Shown here piece by piece: positions 24,776 through 33,237 of a stretch of DNA of 64,000 nucleotides. The notes under the pieces are model-generated. The model was not told where the DNA came from. It saw only the letters and a program-made list of their open reading frames with translations, and did not search any database. Location: positions 999,001-1,063,000 of the forward strand of contig JAJSSI010000010.1 of assembly GCA_031841125.1 (NCBI GenBank), in the 5' to 3' direction. Numbering within the stretch: position 1 is the stretch's first letter; each line of letters opens with the position of its first letter. This stretch comes from Acanthococcus lagerstroemiae (lineage: Eukaryota; Arthropoda; Insecta; Hemiptera; Eriococcidae). The translations under genes and the position numbers were made by a program.

Positions 24776-24809
24776 CATAGGAGGTATTTAGCAGGCCACC
24801 GACGATATG
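24776..24809 (-). repeat. Right terminal inverted repeat, GAGGA element
   Basis: It is the inverse copy of 15642-15675, followed directly by GAGGA at 24810-24814. Confidence 0.85.
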
Positions 24810-25429
24810 GAGGATTTACTGCACTCTTGTTCTCAAAGATTTCCTGCAGTTCCCTATAAATAACTGACCTGTAGCAGGAATCCAGGAATAACAAAAAAGG
24901 TTTATTAAATAATATTTTTCAGTTACTTACTCCTGAAATGCACAACTCAGTCGAGCTCTTCCCGTTTTCTTATTGTTGTCAACTACCTTTTTAAACTACC
25001 TTTCCAGTTGGGTCCATTTGTTCTTAACTTGTTAAAAATATGCTTGTGAGTGCAGTATTTTGTCATCCACATTGAGACAGTTTTGTACAACCCGTGAATA
25101 ACTCCGGGTATGAAAGATTAGTTTCCATTTATGTGGGAACAAAATACAAGAGCTCCACTCTTCACAAATTACTACAGATGTTGCATGCATACTTGCTTCA
25201 CAGTGTAAAAATAGCCACGTTCCTCCAGTTTCTTCTGTATATAGGACCAAATCAGTTCCTTCTTTTTGAACTTCTTCGTTGGTCCCACTAAAACAATGCA
25301 CTCACAATATAACTCAATTAACAAACGAGTATGGGCATCAACCCACCTCACTTGATCATTGGTAGCAATCACTTCTACATCATCCACCATTTCCTCTGAA
25401 ATCAACTCCAATCTCCAAAATTCAGTCAT
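24810..25429 (-). pseudogene. Myb/SANT-like DNA-binding gene (5' part), cut by the GAGGA element
   Basis: Exon 1 (25429 to about 25190) encodes the Myb/SANT-like start VRWVDAHTRLLIELY, then KKKELIWSYIQKKLEERGY. Exon 2 (about 25027-24931) continues the domain with VKNKWTQLER and VDNNKKTGRARLSCAF, but has an in-frame TAG between those segments. It ends at a clean donor. Exon 3 starts at 24868 after CTACAG and encodes VIYRELQEIFENKSAVNP before the element interrupts it. The exon 1/2 junction does not fit GT-AG in frame exactly. Myb/SANT proteins of this kind are the usual partners of HARBI1 transposases, and one lies divergently at 26776. I infer the DNA-binding gene of a second Harbinger element. 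Confidence 0.65.
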
Positions 25430-26775
25430 TTTCCAATAAAATATTTTCTCTTTTGATAAAATTTAACTGGATTAAAATTAATTATTTCAAACACAGCAAT
25501 AATAATTGACTTATGTGTAATCTACAATACAACACCGAGCAAAAAAACGGCCCTCGGACGGCTAGCGCAAGGCATCCCATTTCAAACAAACTTTTTTGGC
25601 ATTCACGTAATACTTTACAACCTTTTACAACTGTTACAGAATAGTGTTCAGACGGTAAACAGCAGGAATCTGTATACTTGACCAGTGAAGGGCCAGTTAA
25701 CAGAACCAGAAAACTGTTACTATACAGTTAACTGTTAATGTTTGAACACACCTATTGTAGACTACTTACTGTTATTTCGACGGAGCAAATTGTTTTATCT
25801 GATTCATCTTCATCTTCATCATCATCCAATTTGGAAACAGAACTTACTACACATAAGTAGGTACTTTTATCTGTTAAACAGTTGTAACAAAAGTACTACC
25901 TGATCGGATCCGATTTATGTTTTGGCATTTTTCTTTTCTCAAATATCAACGCATGGCATACTCCAAAAACTGAAAACGCACTGTTCATAGATAGTTACAT
26001 TGTTGTTGTGTTATTCCTTGATGAACCTCAAATCGCGAATCGGCAAGCGATAAGCGATAAAGTCATCCAAGCCAAGATCAACGCCAAGACGCCAAGGACA
26101 AGGCAAGACCAAAGAGCAATGACTAGATGACTAGAACCAGAGAATCAACATCAGATTTATGAAAATAGGCCTTAGATCACATGGAGGTACGGCCCTTTTT
26201 ATTAGTAGCATGATGAGAGCATATTATGCAAAGTAAATCGCTGTCAGCCTAGCCCTAGCTCTGCGAGCAAACAACAAACTGCGTGTGTGTTGTAAAGTAG
26301 TATACAGTCATGCAGTGTGCTATGACCAGTAAAAAGTTGTAAGAAAGTCGATTAATAAAACTTCAGCTAAAGCTTTCGGCTTTTTTACATTAGACTTCGG
26401 CTTTCAACTTTCAACTGTATACCAATGAAAATTAACGGCTATCGACTTTTCGGCTTAAACTTTTGGCTGACTTTCAACCTCTAGTGATGGCGTTCAGAAT
26501 GTGGCAGTATGCGGCAGGTGATTGTCGACGTATGGGCTCGGCTACATACATATGCTACAAACGCAAGCGTTGTGCGTGCGACGCCGCGCAGCAGTGCGAC
26601 ATGCAACATGGAACAAAAAAAGTGAATGTACATAGAGAAGCTGCAAATTGTGTAAAAGTTGCCAATTCAATAATGATAACCATGTTGACATTACTTTTAC
26701 GTTTATTTTTTCTACCTTTATCTGCGTAAATTTAAGGTATTTTATCACAAAATTCCAAATTTCTTAATATTCTGA
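25430..26775. other. Divergent intergenic region between Myb/SANT and HARBI1 genes
   Basis: AT-rich sequence with many AACTGTTA/TAACAG words at 25620-25740 and 25860-25890, a (CAT)n-like tract at 25806-25830 and AAGCTTTCGGCTTTT-type words at 26360-26470. It should hold the promoters of both genes, but I cannot point to defined sites. Confidence 0.4.
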
Positions 26776-28110
26776 GTGAAAATGTCATTTTCTGACGACG
26801 ATGAGTTGACAACAGCTTCAGAAGATTCCACATGTGAAGGTATTACGTGCACTTCGCAGCTGGTACTGCAATGTGGAGTTGAAAGGATCCGTTTAGAGAT
26901 CCAGTTGGGACGTGGGACTGATGAGAATTTGGATGAAGACGAATGGTTCTGGAGTGATTCATGTGCATCAGTAGGTGCACGATCCAGAAGCTGCTGGGTG
27001 AATGAAATGTTGAGCAGAAGGCCCACAGATGGAGAATTTAAACGCATTTGTTTACCATACTGGAAACATCCAAAGAGATTTTTCAACTATTTTCGGATGA
27101 AGGTGGAGACATTATTTGATTACATTCTGAGACATGTTGAAGAAAAGTTAAGGAAGCATTCCATAAGACCATCCATAAATCCGCCAGAATGATTGGCTGT
27201 AACCTTAAGGTATGCGATACCAGTTGTTGATGAGTAGGAATCCTACAACGGCTCAGTAAAACCTATAAATTTCTGTACATTGTAGGTACTTAGCAACAGA
27301 CATGACCTTTCACGCGCTTGGCGATTCTTTTTTGATTAGCCCATGCACCATAAGTAAAATAGTGCCTGAGGTATGCAAGGCAATATTTGAGAGTTTGGTG
27401 CGGAAACATATGCCAATACCATCGCCTGAAGATTTCCTGAAAGTAGCAGAAGATTTTGAAGAGCAGTGGGATTTCCCGCATTGTATAGGTCAGTAGAAAT
27501 ATGATTGAAAGCAGAACTTATACGAAGTGCACTTATGTGATAATGTTTTTATTTGTGTCCACAGGCGCTCTTGATGGGAAACATGTTCGCATAAAATGTC
27601 CCGCAAATAGCGGCACCATGTTCTTTAATTACAAGCGATATTACCCAGTAGTCTTGCAGGCAGTAGCTGACAGCCATTGCAGATTTCTTTTTGTTGACGT
27701 TGGAGCTTACGGCAAACAGAGCGATGGAGGTGCATTTGAAGGTAGTGAGTTGAATAAATTTGTTAAAGATCCAAGTAACTTTCCAGAAGAGGGTATGGAT
27801 ATGAAGGTTCCCTATTTATTTGTCATCGATGCTGCATACCCTCTTTGTTGGAATATGATGAAACCTTATTCACGTGCACATTTGACAAAAGACGAACATA
27901 TATTCAATGGGCGACTGAGTAGAGCTAGGCACTGTGTGGAATGTAGCTTCGGCATTGTAAGCAATAAATGGCGAGTGCTTCTAAAAGAAATAGAGACAAG
28001 TATTGAGAGTGCCTGCGACATAGTAAAATGTTTAATAGTGTTGCATAACATTGTAATTGATAAGGAAGGTGTTGATCCTCAACTGTTGGGAAAAGTTGAA
28101 GAAAAAATAG
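26776..28110 (+). pseudogene. HARBI1-type transposase of a second Harbinger element (three exons, one nonsense codon)
   Basis: Exons are 26776-27209, 27286-27488 and 27565-about 28108, all with GT-AG junctions that join in phase. The first encodes an acidic start and the N-terminal domain (FFNYFRMKVETLFDYIL), then LAVTLR. The second encodes MTFHALGDSF with a helix-turn-helix-like segment and EQWDFPHCIG. The third holds the catalytic core: GALDGKHVRI (first D), VDVGAYGKQSDGGAF (second D) and RHCVECSFGI (E). A TGA at 27190-27192 replaces the arginine before LAVTLR, a CGA-to-TGA-type change. At its 3' end the frame runs directly into inverted copia protease sequence, so the normal C-terminus and element end are missing. 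With the Myb/SANT gene on the other strand it forms a second Harbinger pair. Confidence 0.8.
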
Positions 28111-28111
28111 A

Positions 28112-28661
28112 TCAAATTTCCTCCGTCGCACATGTGTCAACAATAAAAGATAACAGATTAACATTTGTTTGATCGTACTTACGGTCCACATAGGTCGCAT
28201 GCACAGTGTCATCTTCTCGTTCATCGTCCAATTCGCATTCCGCAAATTGTACTGAAGGCATGTCACTGCTTTGCAGGTTATCATCCACATAATCCAGTGG
28301 ATCATCCACCCAGCACATTCACAGATTCTCATTGGGTTCATCTCTTGTAACATTGTCATCATAAATCACCAGTTGAGCCTTTCCTTGATCTAGTCGTTTC
28401 ACCGCTTCTCTCTTCGCGTGCATCAAACGAACGTGTCGCAATTGTTTCCGCACTGGTATCCTCTTTGGATCAAATCTCAGCACTTCTCCACCTCGTGGTT
28501 GAGAGGAACTTGAAGTATCCTTCCTCATCAGACAGTTTTTCACAATATGTGTTGTTGTGATTCGTCCACAGTTGTAGCACTTTCTTCCCTCAGTTCTACA
28601 GTTCTCTCGCACGTGTCCACTTTGTCCACACTTAAAGCAGGTTAGTTGTTTGCAAGACCTT
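28112..28661 (-). pseudogene. Copia-type gag C-terminus and protease (downstream half)
   Basis: Starting at the gypsy insertion point, the minus strand encodes two zinc knuckles (CFKCGQSGHVRENC and CYNCGRITTTHIVKNC, the second with a longer loop). A basic linker and one in-frame TGA at 28319 follow, then an acidic stretch and a protease-like SFIVDTCATEEI, where the family norm is DTGAT or DSGAT. The frame then stops at the junction with the HARBI1 relic. It is the continuation of the gag at 38518-39180: without the inserted gypsy element and one CCTT copy, the frame runs straight through. Integrase and RT are not adjacent. Confidence 0.7.
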
Positions 28662-29781
28662 TGTAACGGGGAAGCGGAAGGAACCCCCTCCCCGTCTGCT
28701 GGAATGAAATCAGCACCACTAAAATAATTATAACCGTGAATGAACTTGCATCATAACATATATTTTCGTAACCGGGACTGTATTTATAACAAGAAACAAA
28801 AAAATGAAAACCGATGGAGTTTCCCCCTCTCGTCGAAAAGCGAAACAAACTGCCCCCAGGCTACGTGACCTTCCCCCCCACGAACAAATTGGCAAAAAAC
28901 AGAAACAATTACAACAAACTCACGGACCTGACGAACAATAAAAAGATGAACATACATATAAAAACCATTAAAAACAGATGAATTGTCACGTACCTGGGGG
29001 TCCAATGGCGACGAAGAAGAGGCCTCTGCTTCGGGCACCTACAGAAAATGAAATTAAAGGTAACAAAAAAAAGAAAAGAGCGAAATATCCCCGTCCAGAT
29101 TATGGTCCCCTCCTCCTTAAATTTGGCCGCATAAAGCGATAACTAGGTAATTGATGCATACAAAACATAACAATAAATAAAAAACAAAACAGAATGACGA
29201 AAAAACAATAATCTGGTAACTGCTTGCGGTGTGGTTACGGCTGTGGGCTCTGGTTTTTTACTCCATCATCATCGGGGCAGCAGGCGTGTTGGACTCATCG
29301 TTCACTGCCGGCAATCCAGTATCGAGACCGTGGTTCCCAAGGTGCCGGCTAGGCTTGGCATGGGCGGCGGCCACTCTGGCGGCCCCCCCAGCGGTGGATC
29401 TTTTAGCCACTCATCCTGGCCGTACGCATCACTTGCAAATGTATATAAAACAGTCTTACAGACAGAGTATGCACTTCAGCAACGATAACTCCTATGTGCC
29501 GCGACTCTACATTTTTAACCACATCAAAAATCGAACGGAACTTTTCGGAACTCTTTTCGGCTGTACGGCCACTTTCCACTTGTAAATCACAGTGACGAAT
29601 TTTTCGCATTCCCAGTCCACCTACACCATGCCAAGCAGAGATGCACCTTCTCCCTCCAATAACCACGGCCCGTCCAAACGATACCGGATATCGGTAATTC
29701 AAACCCGTTATTTGATATTACTTTTGATTTACTCAGCCGATGTAACTCGGCCGGTGCCCGCTGCCCCGCTCCCACGCTACA
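28662..29781 (-). repeat. 3' LTR of the gypsy element (1120 bp)
   Basis: It is the near-identical partner of 37378-38517. Differences visible by eye: a shorter C run (near 28873), one fewer 12-bp GGCCACTCTGGC unit near 29370, a 4-bp difference after CAGTCTTACAGA, and scattered substitutions. Open frames in both LTRs are mirrored because the LTRs are copies, and I do not regard them as genes. Confidence 0.9.
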
Positions 29782-29793
29782 CAAATGCCCCCT
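29782..29793 (-). other. Polypurine tract of the gypsy element (candidate)
   Basis: On the minus strand AGGGGGCATTTG lies directly before the 3' LTR start. It is in the right place for plus-strand priming, although its last half is not purine-rich. Confidence 0.45.
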
Positions 29794-29841
29794 GGGATCG
29801 CCGGGATGTTTTACCCTAGGTGCCAGCCAGTAGCGTGATAG

Positions 29842-32800
29842 CTAGCGGACACCGAAAGCCTCGACGGTACTACCCCGGGACAGCAGCAATAGCTGCCGGA
29901 CATTAGCCACAAATGGAACCGAACCCTCGGCGACGGAAGACACCAAGTAGGCATTAGCTCCTAAGCGCCGGACCACTATAAACTCCCCATCGTATCTCCT
30001 CATGAATTTCTTACAGAGCCCATAATGAGCAGCAGACAGCCCATAGGTCTTCAAAGCGACGCGATCACCAGAGTGGTATATGGTACACTTATCCTCAGTC
30101 ACGGCAGCGGTATGTCTCTCCACGGCAATCTGCCGGCCTCGGAACCATTTTACATAGGCTTGGATTAAGCTGAGGTCACTAGTCTCGGGGGAAACAGCTC
30201 GATGAATCTGACGTAGTTCCCTATACTGATTGGTAGCAAAACGAGCCCAAAAATCCGCTTCAAGATTCCCAAAATCAGTGGAATGTCCCGGAGTATGAAA
30301 AAGTTTAAAATTTTCTTGCCCCATTCTACGGACGGCATCCACCAACAGGTGAAGCCACTTAGCATTAACGCATTCATTGATTTTTGAGTCTCTCTCAAGC
30401 AGGTTCCCCTCATTAACGAGGTCCACTATATATTGAGAATCGGTATGGACGCACAACTTCTCTATGCCATGACCGACTCCAATCTGTACGGCTCGGAACA
30501 CTGCGAAGATTTCGCTCTGGTTGTTAGTCACCGCGGACTCAATAACTCGCGCCTCATTCTGGGCATGACCATCCGCGAACCACACTGAAAAACCAGACAC
30601 GGCCGTATCCTGCCCATTCCCTAGACATGCCCCATCAACCCAAGCATGTACAAAGCCTTCGGTGTCATAACTAAACTGCCCACGACCAGGCCTTGTGGTC
30701 CTTACCTTAAAAGCGCGAAAATCAGGCTTAATTGTCAGACGCGCCATTTGTCTCTCTACCTTCACTAGTGGGTTGGGAATGTGCCGCGGAACTCCCATGT
30801 CCTCCAACAGGTTCACTTCGGGTTTACCCATAACCTCGTTAGGAGTGTAGCCATGGTCCTTCGGCGAACTATTAATGCTCTGACTCACGCGGGCAATCTC
30901 CCTGCTCCACGAGGTGTGATCAACGTGCCGTGAGTCATCATCATTTATCAAGAGTCTCATCTTTTCTGCGATGACTCGCATACAGCGTTCACTTGGGTTG
31001 GCCGATGGATTATAGGGAGCCACGAACCTGGTTCTTATGTCCCACTTTTTAGTAGTCGATTCCCATAAACGACTCCGGAACTGCCTACCGTTGTCCGAAA
31101 GCAGGCAAACGATCTTCACTCCTAACAAGTGATACTCCTCAATTACCCTCTGTAACGCTCTGACAAAACTCTCTGTGACCAGTGATCGCAACGGTTCAAG
31201 AGAGATGTATCCCGAAAATCTATCGACAGCCACAAACAGTGCCATAATCCCACCCTTACGGGCCGGTAAACTCCCAAAGATGTCGACAGGTACCAGCTCC
31301 CCTGGAAAAGTAGCCACCACTGGCTTAACCTCAGGCCGAATATTTTTATTTGTTATCTTATTTAGCTTGCACGGCACACAGCTTTGGAGGACCACACGCA
31401 CTCGCTCATCCAGCCCAACGTAATAAAAATACCGTTTGAAAATATCGATGACCTTGTTTATACTCGGATGTCCATGGACCTGGTGAAGAAACAAGATAGC
31501 ATGATTCACCAAGGCTGCTGGGACTACTAATAAACGCTGCCCCGATGAATTAACCCGATATAGTTTGTTCTCAATTATCTGGAACCAGGCGCGAACCGAA
31601 TCCATCTCCCTGTCCTGCTGTGCCTCCGTCAAGCTATCGAAAATTCGCCGGCACCCTTCATCGCTTCGTTGACACGTACCAATCTCTGCTAGTGTACTCC
31701 TCATAATTTCAGACACCAATGAGTCAGCCTCGAAACCACCCCTAGAAACTCGTACACACAGGTTACAGCAATTTTCGTAGCGCCATTCGGTATCTCCAAA
31801 GCTGTCATGCCCATTGATATGTTCTGGCTGCTCGAGATTAAAACCCTCGCCACCTAGGCAAAACACTGTCTCGAACGGTACATAATTTGATTCTGTGAAT
31901 AACTCTTCATTTAATAAACTTCGGGTCAGTGCAGCGAACTGCTTATCACGTTCCTGCGTATAACAGACATTGAAAGATTGTATAAACATGCACCATTTTG
32001 CAACCAGCTTATTAACATTTAATAATTCTTTAGCGGCAGAGAGACAATTTGCGAAGTCCCGCTGCACTAATACCGTCCGGCTTATCAACAAGACCTGATA
32101 ACGCTTCAATGTGTAATACAGGGAATACAACAGCCTGAGATTCGGTGATTTCGCTTGTATACTAGCATCGAAATTATGATTAAGCATCAATACAATATTA
32201 TTATTACCGTGCGAGTCAACTTGAAAAATACAACCAACAACGAACTGTTCGGTTACTGACAGAAAGATAAGAAACGGGTCATTCATCCTTGGCACTATTA
32301 GCTTACGATCAACTAAGAAAGCCTTTTGCATCGCTTCGAACGATTCTCGTATTTCCTTGGTGATAAGATATGGCGGGGGAGATCGTAACAGGTGTAGCCA
32401 CGGTTGAATTAAACTCTCATAATTAAAGATAAACCGACTGTACCAATTTGAGAAACCGAGAAATTCTTGAACAGGCCTTTTGCCACGAAAACGATCTTGA
32501 TCCGCCGTAAGGTACTTTCCTCTAAAATTCTCAAAAAATATCGCCTTGTCTAGATTCTTCCTAATTTCTCCGCCGGTAAGAACATGCCCCAGGAAATCGA
32601 GCGAAGATTTAAACAGATGAGCTTTATCTATAGCGAGTGTCATACCTGCTGCTCGCACGTTCGAGATCACCTTAGCAAGCAGATCGATAGCCTGTTCAAC
32701 ACTTGGGGCCTGTATTTTGAGATCGTCGACGTAGATCTTCACGAACTCGGATGACACTCCATTGCGGTAGACTACCTCCCGCACTACTCGCTGAAAAATC

Positions 32801-33237
32801 GACAGAGAGACACTGGTCCCAAATGCTAGCCTCTGCATGCAATATACTACGCCTTCAAACTCAAATCCCAGGTACTCAGACGACTGCCTATCGAGAGGTA
32901 ACTGTAAAAATCCAGAGGAGAAGTCCAGACTACAAAACACTCCCCCAGTGTTGGCTTCAAAAAGCAGATCCTCTATGGAGGGAGGCATGTGATGTTGTGA
33001 TTTTAAAACTCCGTTCAATGCTGAAGCATCGATACATAGTCTCACACGACCATCCTTTTTAGGAATTACCACCAATGGATTAAGGTACCTAGTATTAGAC
33101 ACTCTTATCACGCCTGAAGACAGCCAGTCTTCTATCTCTTTACGCACTGCTTCACGCAAGACCATTGGGACGGGGTAACGTTTAGGAATCCACCTTGCCG
33201 TTGGTACAAGTTCAAAATGAATCTCAGGGCCGTTATA
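29842..33237 (-). CDS. pol: Gypsy pol: RT, degenerate RNase H, integrase, second RNase H, GPY/F-like end
   Basis: Open without a stop for about 1130 codons; residue numbers count from the Met at 33165. RT holds LCIDASALNG, CSLDFSSGFLQL (D81) and IYVDDLKI (145-148). The usual RNase H position (about 298-420) keeps its outline, but the first acid is replaced (FLSVT) and the E is missing. The integrase zinc finger is HGH...CVPC (564-599) and its core acids are D628 (VPVDIF), D691 (LSDNGRQF) and E726 (NPSERC). At 838-980 a second RNase H HI domain follows: VDGACLGNG (D844), NNQSEIFAV (E885), HTDSQYIVDL (D909) and EADFWAR (D971). The end (about 1030-1095, GDRVALK and RYDGEFIVVRRLG) looks like the integrase GPY/F module. 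The frame continues from the protease ORF across a single TAA at 33238-33240. Confidence 0.85.
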   Translation of the reverse strand, partial: YNGPEIHFELVPTARWIPKRYPVPMVLREAVRKEIEDWLSSGVIRVSNTRYLNPLVVIPKKDGRVRLCIDASALNGVLKSQHHMPPSIEDLLFEANTGGVFCSLDFSSGFLQLPLDRQSSEYLGFEFEGVVYCMQRLAFGTSVSLSIFQRVVREVVYRNGVSSEFVKIYVDDLKIQAPSVEQAIDLLAKVISNVRAAGMTLAIDKAHLFKSSLDFLGHVLTGGEIRKNLDKAIFFENFRGKYLTADQDRFRGKRPVQEFLGFSNWYSRFIFNYESLIQPWLHLLRSPPPYLITKEIRESFEAMQKAFLVDRKLIVPRMNDPFLIFLSVTEQFVVGCIFQVDSHGNNNIVLMLNHNFDASIQAKSPNLRLLYSLYYTLKRYQVLLISRTVLVQRDFANCLSAAKELLNVNKLVAKWCMFIQSFNVCYTQERDKQFAALTRSLLNEELFTESNYVPFETVFCLGGEGFNLEQPEHINGHDSFGDTEWRYENCCNLCVRVSRGGFEADSLVSEIMRSTLAEIGTCQRSDEGCRRIFDSLTEAQQDREMDSVRAWFQIIENKLYRVNSSGQRLLVVPAALVNHAILFLHQVHGHPSINKVIDIFKRYFYYVGLDERVRVVLQSCVPCKLNKITNKNIRPEVKPVVATFPGELVPVDIFGSLPARKGGIMALFVAVDRFSGYISLEPLRSLVTESFVRALQRVIEEYHLLGVKIVCLLSDNGRQFRSRLWESTTKKWDIRTRFVAPYNPSANPSERCMRVIAEKMRLLINDDDSRHVDHTSWSREIARVSQSINSSPKDHGYTPNEVMGKPEVNLLEDMGVPRHIPNPLVKVERQMARLTIKPDFRAFKVRTTRPGRGQFSYDTEGFVHAWVDGACLGNGQDTAVSGFSVWFADGHAQNEARVIESAVTNNQSEIFAVFRAVQIGVGHGIEKLCVHTDSQYIVDLVNEGNLLERDSKINECVNAKWLHLLVDAVRRMGQENFKLFHTPGHSTDFGNLEADFWARFATNQYRELRQIHRAVSPETSDLSLIQAYVKWFRGRQIAVERHTAAVTEDKCTIYHSGDRVALKTYGLSAAHYGLCKKFMRRYDGEFIVVRRLGANAYLVSSVAEGSVPFVANVRQLLLLSRGSTVEAFGVR

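Larger units (their letters stand above)
15642..24809. mobile_element. 9.17-kb DNA transposon with 34-bp terminal repeats and GAGGA target duplication
   Basis: The ends are 34-bp inverted repeats that agree at every base I compared: CATATCGTCGGTGGCCTGCT followed by AAATACCTCCTATG. Each end is flanked by GAGGA (15637-15641 and 24810-24814). It interrupts a Myb/SANT-like coding exon. Inside are a decayed multi-exon transposase of a DDE family (minus strand), a minisatellite and a dead RTE LINE. A 5-bp duplication with a CATAT end does not fit Harbinger, mariner, hAT or piggyBac. I cannot assign a superfamily from memory. Confidence 0.8.

Noticed and set aside
29229..29585. 118-aa and overlapping ORFs present in both gypsy LTRs
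   Set aside because: They occur in both places only because LTRs are copies; they oppose or overlap other frames and carry indels between the two LTRs.
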